From Teratosphaeria epicoccoides (Eukaryota; Ascomycota; Dothideomycetes; Mycosphaerellales; Teratosphaeriaceae), in contig JADDMT010000046.1 of the NCBI GenBank assembly GCA_021401465.1, positions 62,001-126,000 of the forward strand: a DNA stretch of 64,000 bases. Reading direction: 5' to 3'. The notes below the pieces were generated by a model, which worked only from the letters and a program-made list of their open reading frames with translations, ran no database searches and was not told the DNA's origin. The number at the start of each line of letters is the position of its first letter. Positions within the stretch are counted from its first letter, which is position 1. Of this stretch, positions 22,156-32,238 are shown piece by piece. The translations under genes were made by a program, and so were the position numbers.

Positions 22156-22943
22156 CAGGGGAGAGAGGTGAGGGCGTAAGGGCTGGTTAGCCGTGGTGCG
22201 GGAGGTTGCGGCGAGCTCAAGGCGTTATCAGCAGAAAGACTGTGGGTCAGATCTGCTGAGGTCACTTACAATGGTCCGACTGAAGCAGGGACGAGAGGCG
22301 GTGGACTATCCAAGAGTTGCTTTGAGAAGCGCAGTAATTGGCAGAAACGAGTGTTGCGAACGAACGGACAGATTATCAAGAGTTGGTAATGGCGGTGGTT
22401 GCAATGCGTGGCGGGCGGGTGGATATGTGCGTGTTGTGTTGGTCAGAAGAAGAAGATGCCAGAGGCGGACCAAAGGTTTGTGTTGCTGTTCTCCGATTGC
22501 ACTGCCTCCGTGATAATCGCAAGTACTGCCAGGATGGTACGCAGGAACATCCCAAGATCGAAGCAATTCCATCGCCATGGACATGCGCAGGGACGGCATA
22601 TGTAGGCTGCAGGGGCGCCTCTCGGGACTGTTCTTTCGCGACTTGAACGGGAACGGCACGTCCGAAGATCGGCAGCTTCCAGATCTGCTTGCGCGGAAGA
22701 AAGTGGCGAACGCGATGGATTGCCCCTACTATCATAAACCGCAGAAGCCGCATACAGGCCAGGAGAGCACAGAGACAAGCGGAAAGGATGGGATATACGC
22801 TACCATCGAAGACACGCAAGACACATTTCAGAGCTGCCATGTTCAAGTGAACTCGATCCACCAACGCCTCGCTCAGTCACCAAGCCCAATAGTTTGCATC
22901 TTTTAGAGGGCCTTTCCCAGCAGGATGACTCCTGCAGCGCACC
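22156..22943. other. Intergenic region
   Basis: Short overlapping frames on both strands. One minus frame (22376-22864) has a hydrophobic, Cys-rich start but no supporting motif or splice evidence. I do not call a gene here. Confidence 0.5.
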
Positions 22944-23382
22944 TTATTTGTTCTTGGTCTGCTTGTAGATGAACCGTTTCCGCGTCCTACCCTTGTCAGC
23001 TCCTGTGCCGGTCTACGGGATGCCATACATACGCCGCAAACTCTCCAAGCTTGTGTCCCACCATCTGTTCCGTGATCACCACATCGTTGTATGTCTTGCC
23101 ATTGTGCACCTGGAATACCAGGCCTACAAAATTTGGAAGGATGGTCGCTGAGCGCGCTTGGGTCTTGATCGGTGGCACTCGCTGGCCGGGCTTCGGTCGT
23201 ACGATGGGCAGACTTTGCGAACATCAGTTGAAATGAGCAGTTCAGGCGGACTTCCATCAAAGACTCACGGTACGATGTGAGGACCTGGGCAAGACACATT
23301 AGCCGTGTCATGGTCGCTGATGAGTACACCACCACTGACCTTTCCAGACCGAGCGCGCAAGCAGCGCAGGGGTCGGTCTCAT
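22944..23382 (-). CDS. RSM19: Mitochondrial small-subunit ribosomal protein uS19m
   Basis: Four exons by eye: 23340-23382, 23269-23284 (16 nt), 23033-23212 and 22944-22986; introns of 55, 56 and 46 nt. The sum, 282 nt, gives 93 aa, the usual Rsm19 size. The protein starts MRPTPALLARSVWKGPHIVP, continues PIKTQARSATILPNFVG and VHNGKTYNDVVITEQMVGHK, and ends LGEFAATRKRFIYKQTKNK; these are the S19 signature blocks. It belongs to the head of the mitochondrial 37S subunit. The short basic N-terminus may act in import. The gene is divergent from MRE11 (348 bp between starts). The micro-exon is needed to join KG to VP in frame. Confidence 0.93.
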
Positions 23383-23730
23383 GGTAGATATTGTCACATG
23401 CAATCACCGCCAGGCATCACGGTATCGTCGTGACAAGATGGAAGGCGCGGAGTGCCTTCCCCATTCGACGTGGTTCAAAGTGGTCTGTGCAAAACGCGTG
23501 ATTGGGCGTCAGTTTGGCGCGCTACCTCCAAGGCTCCTACCTCCAGGCAGCTGGGGAGGCACCAAGCCGCGAAACATCTAACTTATAGGGAAGACCGGAC
23601 TCTTCTTCGCCTTTGAATACCGGAACTCATGGCGCCCGATGTCAGCGCTTCCGTCAATCTGCGCTATACCGGATGACCAACGACCGACTCGGACACAGAA
23701 GGATCAACGCATCACTCCGCCACCTCGCCC
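23383..23730. promoter_or_regulatory. Divergent promoter between RSM19 and MRE11
   Basis: 348 bp separate the two outward-facing start codons. No obvious TATA box is present. The shared control region is inferred from geometry. Confidence 0.45.
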
Positions 23731-25983
23731 ATGGTCGACTTTACTGAAGCGGATACCATCCGCATCCTCGTCTCTACAGACAATCATGTTGGCTATGCAG
23801 AGGGCGACCCGATTCGCGGTGATGATAGCTGGAAGTCCTTCGACGAAGTCATGCAGATTGCGAAGGATCGCGACGTTGACATGATTCTGCTTGCTGGCGA
23901 TTTGTTTCATGAGAATAAGCCGAGCCGGAAGTCGATGTACCAAGTCCAGCGGAGCCTGAGGAAGAATGTCTATGGCGACAAGCCCTGCGAGCTGGAGTTT
24001 CTCTCAGACGCAAGCGAGCAGTTTGGTGGCACTTTCAACCACGTCAATTATGAAGATCCAGACATCAACGTCGCCATACCGGTATTCTCCATACACGGAA
24101 ACCACGACGATCCGTCTGGTGACGGCTTGGCAGCGCTCGATCTCCTGCAGATGGCTGGTCTTCTCAACTACTACGGTCGGACGCCTGAAGCGGACAATAT
24201 CGAGGTCAGGCCTGTGCTGCTGCAAAAGGGCAAGACCAAGCTGGCTCTGTATGGCCTGAGCAATGTCCGTGATGAACGCCTCTTTCGCACCTTTCGGGAT
24301 GGGAACGTCAAATTCTTTCAGCCCAGTACGCAGAAGGATGATTGGTTCAACATCATGAGCGTGCATCAGAACCACTACGCGCATACAGAAACCGGCTATC
24401 TCCCCGAAAACTTCTTGCCAAACTTCATGGATATCGTAATCTGGGGCCATGAACACGAGTGCATCATCGATCCCCGTACCAATCCTGAGACGAGCTTCCG
24501 CGTCATGCAGCCCGGATCGTCTGTCGCAACGTCACTGGTGCAAGGCGAGGCGGAGACGAAGAATGTTGCCATTCTCACAATCAAGGGCAAAGATTTTGAC
24601 TCGGAGGCGGTGCGGTTGAAGACTGTAAGGCCCTTCGTCATGAGAGAGATCGCTCTGTCCGACAGCCGCGAAATGCGCGAAGTCGCAATGCAAGACGATT
24701 CGAAGCCAAAGATCACTCGGTACCTCGACACGATTGTCGAAGAGCTTATTGTGGAAGCCAAGGAGCAATGGCATGAGGCACAGGTGAAGGCGGGCGTCCA
24801 AAGACCAAATATCAGCGCGTGTCCGCTGCCCTTGATTCGCTTGCGCGTAGAGTACACACCGCCAGAAGGTGGCACGTTCAACCCTGATAACCCGCAACGA
24901 TATTCTCAACGATTCCAAGGCCGTGTCGCAAATGCGACGGATATCGTTCAATTCCACCGTAAGCGTCAGGCGCAACGGCAACTCAAAGCCAAACCTGACA
25001 TGCCGGAGGACGAGATCATGGCACAATTAGCCATTGACAATATCAAGATCGAGAGACTTGTGTCTGAGTTCCTCACTGCTCAATCCCTCACTCTCCTCCC
25101 GCAAAACAACTTCTCGGACGCTGTTGGGCAATTCGTCGAAAAGGACGACAACAAGGCCATGAATGAGTTCGTGACTAGCAGTCTGGATGCGCAGATCAAG
25201 GATCTTCTCAAGAACGGCGATCAAGACGATGACGACGAATTGGACGAGGAGAAGATTGGAGAGATGATGGAGCAGATCAAGGCCAACATGGAAGCGCAGT
25301 TCGCTAAGGGCGAATCGAAGCAGAAGAAGAGGCGCATCAAGCACAAGCCGAAGCCCGGATATTGGGACAGTGATATAGAGGGGCACTGGGAGGACAATGT
25401 GGCGAGTGTTGAGAGGGACGAGGACGGCAATGTGATACCTTTGAGCGAAGACAGCGAGGACGGTAGTAGCATCAAACCCAAGGGAAAGAGCACCGCAGGC
25501 AGGGGTGGTAAGACGAATGGCACGACGAGGAACGGAAAGGCTGCTGCGGGTAGAAAGGGGCCTGCGAAAGGCCGTGGAAAGAAGCAGGTTTTCGAGGAGG
25601 ATGACGAGGTGGAGGAGGAGGACGCAGACGAGGATGTTATCATGCTTGACGACGACGACGACGATGATGACGACGATTCACAGCTCTTCGTGAAGCCTGC
25701 CGCCAAGAAGGCTCCTGCGAAGAAGAGCACGACAGCCAGAGCCGCGCCCAAGAGCACTCGCGCTGGTAAGGCCCGTCAAGCTTCCTCTGCGCGTCAGTCG
25801 ACCTTGAACTTCAGCCAACCGTCACAAAGATCCCACGGCACGGGCAGAGCTGCGGCGACGAAGGCGAGTGCAGCCACGAGGAAGTTGCAGGAGCCGAGTG
25901 AGGATGAGATTAGTGATGACGATGATGCCTTTGAGCCGCCGCCGCCGACTGCCAGAAGCGGCAGGGGTGAGCGAAGGCGATGA
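23731..25983 (+). CDS. MRE11: DNA double-strand break repair nuclease Mre11
   Basis: Single exon, 750 aa. All five phosphoesterase blocks are visible: D17/H19 in STDNHVGYAE, LAGDLFHENKPS (56-60), HGNHDDPSG (123-126), VHQNHYAH and WGHEHECIIDP. A capping/DNA-binding region follows, and the C-terminus is disordered with Gly/Arg/Lys blocks, a long acidic run (ten consecutive Asp) and a Ser-rich tail. Family knowledge: Mre11 is the Mn-dependent 3'-5' exonuclease and endonuclease of the Mre11-Rad50-Nbs1/Xrs2 complex, acting in break resection, telomere maintenance and checkpoint signalling in the nucleus. The length is within the fungal range. The absence of introns contrasts with its neighbour. 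Confidence 0.97.
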   Translation: MVDFTEADTIRILVSTDNHVGYAEGDPIRGDDSWKSFDEVMQIAKDRDVDMILLAGDLFHENKPSRKSMYQVQRSLRKNVYGDKPCELEFLSDASEQFGGTFNHVNYEDPDINVAIPVFSIHGNHDDPSGDGLAALDLLQMAGLLNYYGRTPEADNIEVRPVLLQKGKTKLALYGLSNVRDERLFRTFRDGNVKFFQPSTQKDDWFNIMSVHQNHYAHTETGYLPENFLPNFMDIVIWGHEHECIIDPRTNPETSFRVMQPGSSVATSLVQGEAETKNVAILTIKGKDFDSEAVRLKTVRPFVMREIALSDSREMREVAMQDDSKPKITRYLDTIVEELIVEAKEQWHEAQVKAGVQRPNISACPLPLIRLRVEYTPPEGGTFNPDNPQRYSQRFQGRVANATDIVQFHRKRQAQRQLKAKPDMPEDEIMAQLAIDNIKIERLVSEFLTAQSLTLLPQNNFSDAVGQFVEKDDNKAMNEFVTSSLDAQIKDLLKNGDQDDDDELDEEKIGEMMEQIKANMEAQFAKGESKQKKRRIKHKPKPGYWDSDIEGHWEDNVASVERDEDGNVIPLSEDSEDGSSIKPKGKSTAGRGGKTNGTTRNGKAAAGRKGPAKGRGKKQVFEEDDEVEEEDADEDVIMLDDDDDDDDDDSQLFVKPAAKKAPAKKSTTARAAPKSTRAGKARQASSARQSTLNFSQPSQRSHGTGRAAATKASAATRKLQEPSEDEISDDDDAFEPPPPTARSGRGERRR

Positions 25984-26385
25984 AAGGCAAACAGGCCGTG
26001 GGGCAATCGGGGCAAGCGCATTCCCGATGATTTGATGGTCTTAGCGTGGCGTATGGGCGCATTGAATGGAACTCCTGCGTGGTGCATCCTGCCCGGCGTT
26101 TCGTAATGCGATTGAGTACGGTGCATCGCTCGGAGAGAGCGATGTACCATCAAAAGTATAGCATAACGTGGACTTGGTAGTGCTCCTACCATGCAATTGC
26201 AGCTCATTCATGGCTGGGAATCGCTCTGCCGATCTTTCAGCCTCGCCCGCGCACTTGCACGGGCTATCACAACACCTTCCGATGAGCTTGTAAACACTCG
26301 CCCTTACCCTGTCCGTATGGATCCTCTTACGCCGTGATATTTCCAATAACAACCGTTTCCTCATCACAGTACAATGCGCCGCTCT
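25984..26385. other. Convergent 3' intergenic region
   Basis: This gap lies between the stops of MRE11 and TAF10. No coding signal was seen. Confidence 0.55.
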
Positions 26386-27099
26386 TTACCTGTAGAACTC
26401 CCCCCTCTTAACATTCACCCCGTACTCCCCGACCGCCATCCCCAAGTCCTCCATAGTCAACACCGTCCTCCCCTGCCCACCCTGCTGCCCACCTCCACCA
26501 CCTCCAAAGCCCGCTCTCGGCCCACCGAGCGGCGCACCCTTCCCGCCATCCTTCCCGCCTTTCTTGCCCGCACCTTCGTCCCCCACGCCGAATGCCGCCG
26601 CGCCACCAAGACCCGTCAACGGGTTGTTCGAAGTCGTGTTGGTACTACGGATTCGAGAGTACTGGTACGCGTCGGCAGCGATGTCGGCAATGAACTTTTG
26701 GGTCGCGAGCGCGAGTAGCCGCGCGAGACGCCGGTCGGTTTCTGGAGGTGGAGGGAGTCCGGCAACAGTGAGGTAGTAGTCTGTGACAGCGTCGGGGATT
26801 ATGGGGGCGTAGTCGTCCATTTTGGACAGGAATTCGCGCAGGCTGGCATCCTTCTTTTGCGGTACGCGGGGTTCTACTAGAGGTATGCCGGAAGATGTAT
26901 CTGGGTCTTGGAGGGGTGGTTGGTCGGAAGAGTTTGGTGCGGGCGGTAATGATGAGTTGCTCGTGGTGTTCGCTTGGGTGTTGCTGTTGATCTCTTGGTC
27001 GATGTCGCGATCGATTGTCTGGTCGAAGCTGTCTGCCACTTCGCCCTGCGTTGTGTTCCGACTGGGATTTGGTTGTGTGTCCGGAGCGGAGTCGGCCAT
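26386..27099 (-). CDS. TAF10: TFIID/SAGA subunit Taf10
   Basis: Single exon, 237 aa from the first ATG (MADSAPDTQPNP); the upstream in-frame TTG was not used. The Gln/Asn/Pro-rich N-terminus is disordered. The TAF10 histone-fold region starts SLREFLSKMDDYAPIIPDAV and continues TDYYLTVAGLPPPP and RLLALATQKFIADIAADAYQ, then after a Gly/Lys-rich loop ends LTMEDLGMAVGEYGVNVKR. Family knowledge: Taf10 is shared by the general factor TFIID and the coactivator SAGA in the nucleus. The glycine-rich insertion inside the fold (about 45 residues) is the main deviation; fungal Taf10 proteins often carry such loops. Confidence 0.93.
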   Translation of the reverse strand: MADSAPDTQPNPSRNTTQGEVADSFDQTIDRDIDQEINSNTQANTTSNSSLPPAPNSSDQPPLQDPDTSSGIPLVEPRVPQKKDASLREFLSKMDDYAPIIPDAVTDYYLTVAGLPPPPETDRRLARLLALATQKFIADIAADAYQYSRIRSTNTTSNNPLTGLGGAAAFGVGDEGAGKKGGKDGGKGAPLGGPRAGFGGGGGGQQGGQGRTVLTMEDLGMAVGEYGVNVKRGEFYR

Positions 27100-28133
27100 G
27101 TTTTTCGAAGCATCAGCTGTCAAGCTGTCGCATGCGCTACTGTCGACGCTATGGAGAGCTGCGTGAAGTGGGCTGCAGGTCGAGGCGGAAATGGGATCGC
27201 ACCGCTTGTAGCATTGGCATGTGAAGACAGATTCGATGGGATTGGGAATGAGTCATGTAGAACCTGTACCTATGTCCGAGCTTAGCCGAATCGAATATCG
27301 TCTGGAAACATTTGGACCTCGCTCGCTGGGGAAAAGCATCCTCTTTTCAGAAAAACCATCCTCTTTTCAGAAAAACCACACAGCATCTACTGATGGGAAC
27401 GAGGATGCAATTGATCAAGATTGACCCGTCGTCATGTGACAGCGCTCATGTGACAGCGCCGAAGTGACATGGAAGCAGACCCATCATGGACGCGAATCTT
27501 GCAAGTCCTGGCACTCGAGAACGGGGCATGACAGGACGGGCGCTGTGTCCGAGGGCCAATTGAAGAGCAGGATGCCAAAGCACGCGCTTTATGATGTTCT
27601 GAGCGCACGTGGGCAATGCCCGAGCCAATGTTTGGAGATGACTGCTAAAAGAAATTACTGGACTGGACTCCATCTGCAAGAAGCTGCGCTAGGTGCGCAA
27701 GCTTGAAGACCATCATATTCAATTAGAACGCTTGACAGACGTGAAAGCCGTCGTCGAAAAGGCCTTTACGGGGTAATTGATGTTTTGGCGGACTCATCAG
27801 ATCGGCCAGATATCTCCTCCTGTATCTCAGCAGCCAATCGTGTGCAGAGGGCAATGGCGTTACTGCTCTTGGCAGAGGGCAGTCGCGGCGACCAACTATT
27901 GCACTCTGGGACGCAAGTCCCACGGAGGCACAGTACTATCAGCTCGACCATGCGTCATCATGTGGTCGTACCTATTGGCCTCTAGCAGATGTCATCATCA
28001 GCTTGTGCCCCTCCCTCTTCAGTTCTCCCGGAAAGGATCGAGGCCAGGCTAAGCTTATCAATATATAGATGTATATGTCGACGATTTCCATCAAGGTGTT
28101 AAGGCACGAGCTTTTTCCAACAGCCTAGCAAGG
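27100..28133. other. Intergenic region with small tandem repeats
   Basis: No supportable gene. Two micro-repeats are visible: a 20-bp unit (CATCCTCTTTTCAGAAAAAC) twice at 27337-27376, and a 14-bp unit (TCATGTGACAGCGC) twice at 27432-27459. The right part should be the promoter of the sphingomyelinase-like gene. Confidence 0.55.
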
Positions 28134-30250
28134 ATGAAATGCACTTCAGGCCTTCTGGGGCTGCTTGGCCTGGCAACAACAATCCTCGCAGAGGAAATTG
28201 CATCGCCATTGACATTCACCTACCAGACTCTCCGCAATGGCACTGTCTTCGTCACCTCGACGACATATGCCGCGAGAGCTACATCTTCGACTCTAGAAAA
28301 AACGTCCGGCCTACAAAGCGGTTGGTACCACAGGACGGCGCCCTCTCACAGCCACGGCTCCTGGCCTGCGCAGCAATGGAGCCACACCAGCTACTCGCGT
28401 CCTCATGGGCCTTCTGATAGTGATTCTTGGCCTACTGGCCTTAGGAGCAGGCATGAGTCTCATGTTCCATCATCGACCAGCAATGCGACTGGAAGAAAGC
28501 CGTTGAAAGTCCTTCATATATCCGACTATCACTTGGATTTGCGCTATGTGGTCGGCACCGAGGCGAATTGCACTTCGCCCGTCTGTTGTCGTGTCTATCC
28601 GTACTTTAACGCGTCTGTCGCGGTCGACGAGCCGGCAAGTCTGTTTGGGAACTATCTGTGTGGTAAGGAGTGGTCGTCAACCAGTGATACATCAGTCATC
28701 AATCGGTTGGCCAGGTTATGCGGTTGACTGTTTGCTGTCACAAGTGACTGCTTCTTCAAATGCTTGACGGCTTGGTGACGCGAGTGATTGCTTATCAAGG
28801 CGATTAAATGCTTTTTGAGGCGGTCGACTGCTTGTCGGTGGAGCTGATTGACTGCTGACACGATCCATTGCCTCACGCGCTGGGTCAACTCGTCAACCGG
28901 TTGACTGACTTATTGAAAGATGGAATGGCCATCGCTACCCGCCCGCTCTTCTGAACGTCATTACATCCAAGTCAACATTCGCTGATCTGCCGTATCTAGA
29001 TACGCCTGAAGCGCTTGCAACATCGGTGTTTCGAGCCGTGCCCAAGGTAACTGGCTTCAACGTCGACGAGTTTGCTTTCGGCATCTATACGGGCGATTTG
29101 GTTTCTCACGACCTCTGGGAGCTCACCAAAGAATATGTTTTGGCAGAGGAAATTTCATCGTATCAACAATTCTTCAATGGCCTTGGTGGCGTTCCCCTCT
29201 ATCCTACACTCGGGTTAGTCTCCTCATGGCTTTATACACACGAACGGCACTGACGAGTGCTTCGTGCAGAAACCACGACACATTTCCACGCGCATTCACG
29301 GCGTTTCCGAATCGGGACAGAATACTTCCGTACAACGCCTCATACCCGGTCCAGGAGCTCTACAACTATGAGGCGGTCTCGAACGCCTGGTCTAATTACG
29401 GCTGGCTGTCCGTCTCAGATGCCCAACAAGTCATCAACACTGGATTGGGCATCTATCGTACAATGACGAAGGACGGGCTCGTCATCATATCACTCAACAG
29501 CGACGTCTGGTACTATTTCAATTTTTATGCGTACATCGGTGGCAACGTCACAGACCACACGGGAATGTTTAGCCGCTTCATCGATTATCTGCTCGAGGCC
29601 GAGCGAGCCGACCAGCCCGTTTGGGTCATAATACTGGCGGTAGCACAGACTATGAAGGCTTGCCTGCGCCTACAGACCTCTGGTATGCTATCGTAGATCG
29701 CTTCAACAACACCATCCGTGGGACTTATTTTGGTCACACACATGAGGATGAATTTGGCGTTGTCTACAGCAATAACGCAACAGTCCAAACTGCCGATACT
29801 GCGGCAGCTGTTTCCTGGATCATGCCGAGTGTCACAACCTACACCAACTTGAATGCTGGCTTCCGCTACTATCTCGTGGACCCGGATACTTTCGAGATCA
29901 TGGACTCCATCACTTATTACGCCAACGTCTCCAACACCGACGCATGGCAAGCGGAGGGAGATGCTGAATGGCAGTTCGAGTACTCTGCGCGAGAGACGTA
30001 CAATTAGGACGGAAAGTGGCAGGCCACTGAGCCGTTGACGCCCGCAATCTGGCATGGTGTTGCAATGGACATCAAGAATGACGAGACCACGTTCGAGACG
30101 TATACGGACCTGCGGACGAAGAAATTCAGGCCGTATACGACCGTGACGGGTGTCGAGAGAGACCGGACGATTTGTGGATTGTTCAGCATGAGTGTGCTGA
30201 TCTTTGAGACGTGCTTGGGGAGCATGGATAGTACGACCAGCTTCCTGTAA
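28134..30250 (+). pseudogene. Acid-sphingomyelinase-like secreted phosphodiesterase, apparently broken
   Basis: Exons read as 28134-28662, 29000-29213 and from 29270. A signal peptide (MKCTSGLLGLLGLATTILA) and a Ser/Thr linker precede the metallophosphatase core: KVLHISDYHLDLRY, CTSPVCCR, FGNYLCDTPE across intron 1, IYTGDLVSHD, LGNHDTFP across intron 2, SLNSD, and later YFGHTHEDEFGV. The family (PF00149-type, ASM/SMPD) is metal-dependent and hydrolyses phosphodiesters such as sphingomyelin outside the cell. Two lesions are visible. The frame shifts near 29625-29632, where the expected Gly-His block is incomplete. Further on, an in-frame TAG at 30006-30008 is followed by about 80 more codons of plausible C-terminus. 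No canonical intron can remove either. Sequencing error remains an alternative. Confidence 0.75.
28663..28999 (+). repeat. Repeat-rich 337-nt intron
   Basis: The intron lies inside the broken phosphodiesterase gene and is five times longer than its neighbours. It is full of variants of the words GACTGCTT, TTGACTG and GTCAACCGG. Similar words recur at 30360-30430, 30690-30730 and 56880-57010. Confidence 0.5.
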
Positions 30251-32238
30251 GCCATTCAGCTCAAAAGTCAGTTAAGCCCGTTCCCGCTGCCTGACTTCGT
30301 GATTCGTTGGGTGCTATGTCAAAGGTGGACACTACCGTCAGATGCATCAGTTGGGCAGTGTCAAGTCGACAAACGTGTCAACCGTCAGGTCAAGATCTAA
30401 TGGTGTCAAGAGTCCAAATCAAGTGGATGTAGCCTGACTGACCCTCGACAGGACTGTTGTGAGCTGTGCAGCATGACGCAAGCTCGAGATCCACGGACCG
30501 CTGGTGCCGGTCGGGCGTACGCACAACACGTGCCCGCGACGGCAATTTCAGCAAGACAGCTATCATGTCCCCAATCGCGCATACGCTTGATCCAAAATTG
30601 CTCAGAGATATCTGCTAGCCTAACGGCTTAGAAGCCCTTTGAAATCAGCCGTGCCGCTCTCGACTGTGTTTCCTGTGCGAAGATCCTTTTACCAGGTTTG
30701 GTTGAGTGCTTCTGGTTGAGTGCTTGCACGAGCTGCATCATGTTATCACGTAGTCAACAGGATCCCCGGGTCATGAAGCTGGAGCGGTTCTTGCTGGCAG
30801 CCCTTGCCTTTTTGCCTTCCAACGCCAAGTTTGTGTTGGTAATATGATCCCCATCCGCGAACCTTGCGACAGTCCTTGAGACCAGTAGACGTAATCAAAG
30901 CCGCGTCGTCTTACGCCGCAAAGGAGCAGCACCATGATCCAAGTAAAGGGTGAGCTGAACATCCTCTAATTTGTGTACCGCATCCACGTCCACCTGCATA
31001 CCTAGAGCCCACAATCGTCGAGACAAGATGCGTCATCCTCGACAGAAAAATTCTGGAAAGAGTCGTCGTCGAGGTCGTCTTGATCAGTACCGTCTTCTTC
31101 AGAATCGACAGAGTTCAGTGGCAGCTCCCTCGCCACCATAATTTGACAGCAACGGCGGACAACCATTCTCATCTTTCGACCGCAGATGCTTGCAGTGTTG
31201 AAGCTCATCTGCAACTTGTCTCACGTCTCTGAACCGAGGTATGCATGCAATTTTCTGATAAAGTGGCCAGGCTGTGCTCGGTGAAAAGCCATGTCTGATC
31301 CAACACCCTCCATCGTTACCATACTGCAGCTTGTCGAATCTCTCTTTGTTTGTACTGCGTAGAGTGTTGAAATCATCAGGTCCCTCTAGATAACCGGCAT
31401 AGTCGACGCCATGCCCGCCGAAGCATTGTTTATTTCCACCCTTTCCTCGCACCGCTCCAGCCACTACCATACCAACGTGCCGCTCAACGCCATACGTAGG
31501 TCATGCCTGAACTACTGGCGTCTATGCTCCTTCACATGCTCATGCACCATGAACTCAGGGTTCAGCGAACACGGGCACCGCCTGACCGGCATCTCTTGGC
31601 GGAGGTGCGATGCATGGCCTTCGTCCGACGGTCTGGTGCTGGGTTTCAAGCTCCGGCTATTGAGATGCGTCCACGCGCATTGTCGCCGGAGACTTTGTAT
31701 GACGGTAAGTGCAGGCTTGAAGCTGGGACTGCATAACGCTAAACCTCACTTGAAGCGAGACAATGCCACCGCCACCGGCCCTCGGTGGACTCGGTGGAGC
31801 TGAAGCGCAAGGATGATGATGATGACCACGAGCGGGCGTGGAGTTGAGTAGGTGCTGAATATCGCTCATGCGATGTTATTACTTTTGCCTTCGCGGTAGC
31901 TGCGCTGCCGCAATGATGATTTTGCGCGGACATGCATGTAACGACATCTTGCGCATACGGCGCCGTCGCCGAAGAAAGTTTATGCGGATTGTTCTAATTC
32001 ACCTACATGTACTTTGTGGTCTCGGATCCCCATTGGCGCCTGCCGGTTGATTCCACACTGCCTGAGAGGCTGACGTACGCTACTGGTAATATCGCGGAAG
32101 GCTCTGTAGAGCCCGACCCGGTACCATCAACGGTCTTACCCTTGCTATGTTACTACGTACAGCGTAACCTAAGGTTAAGTAAAGCATATATCATTTTCGA
32201 GATCTCGCGTGTTCACCATCGCGTGATCGGACATCAAG
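30251..32238. other. Gene-poor region upstream of EGT1
   Basis: About 2 kb with scattered short frames, one possible relic at 31002-31470, degenerate GTCAA/TTGAG-type words at 30340-30730, and a 13-nt inverted repeat (TAACCT-A-AGGTTA, 32165-32177) about 60 bp before the EGT1 start. Confidence 0.5.
31002..31470 (-). pseudogene. Possible gene relic, frame-shifted, unknown
   Basis: Two overlapping minus frames both look partly coding. The first (31099-31470) reads for example YAGYLEGPDDFNTLRS and FSPSTAWPLYQKIACIPRFR. The second (31002-31214) ends in an acidic tail, SVDSEEDGTDQDDLDDDSF. A one-base shift near 31130-31145 would join them; no intron does so cleanly. I recognise no family, and it may be chance. 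Confidence 0.2.

Noticed and set aside
22376..22864. Hydrophobic Cys-containing minus frame between the Ser/Pro-rich gene and RSM19
   Set aside because: No start context, family or splice support; neighbouring frames look equally plausible.
27100..27123. Eight-codon upstream extension of TAF10
   Set aside because: It would start at TTG; the first ATG at 27099 is the normal eukaryotic start.
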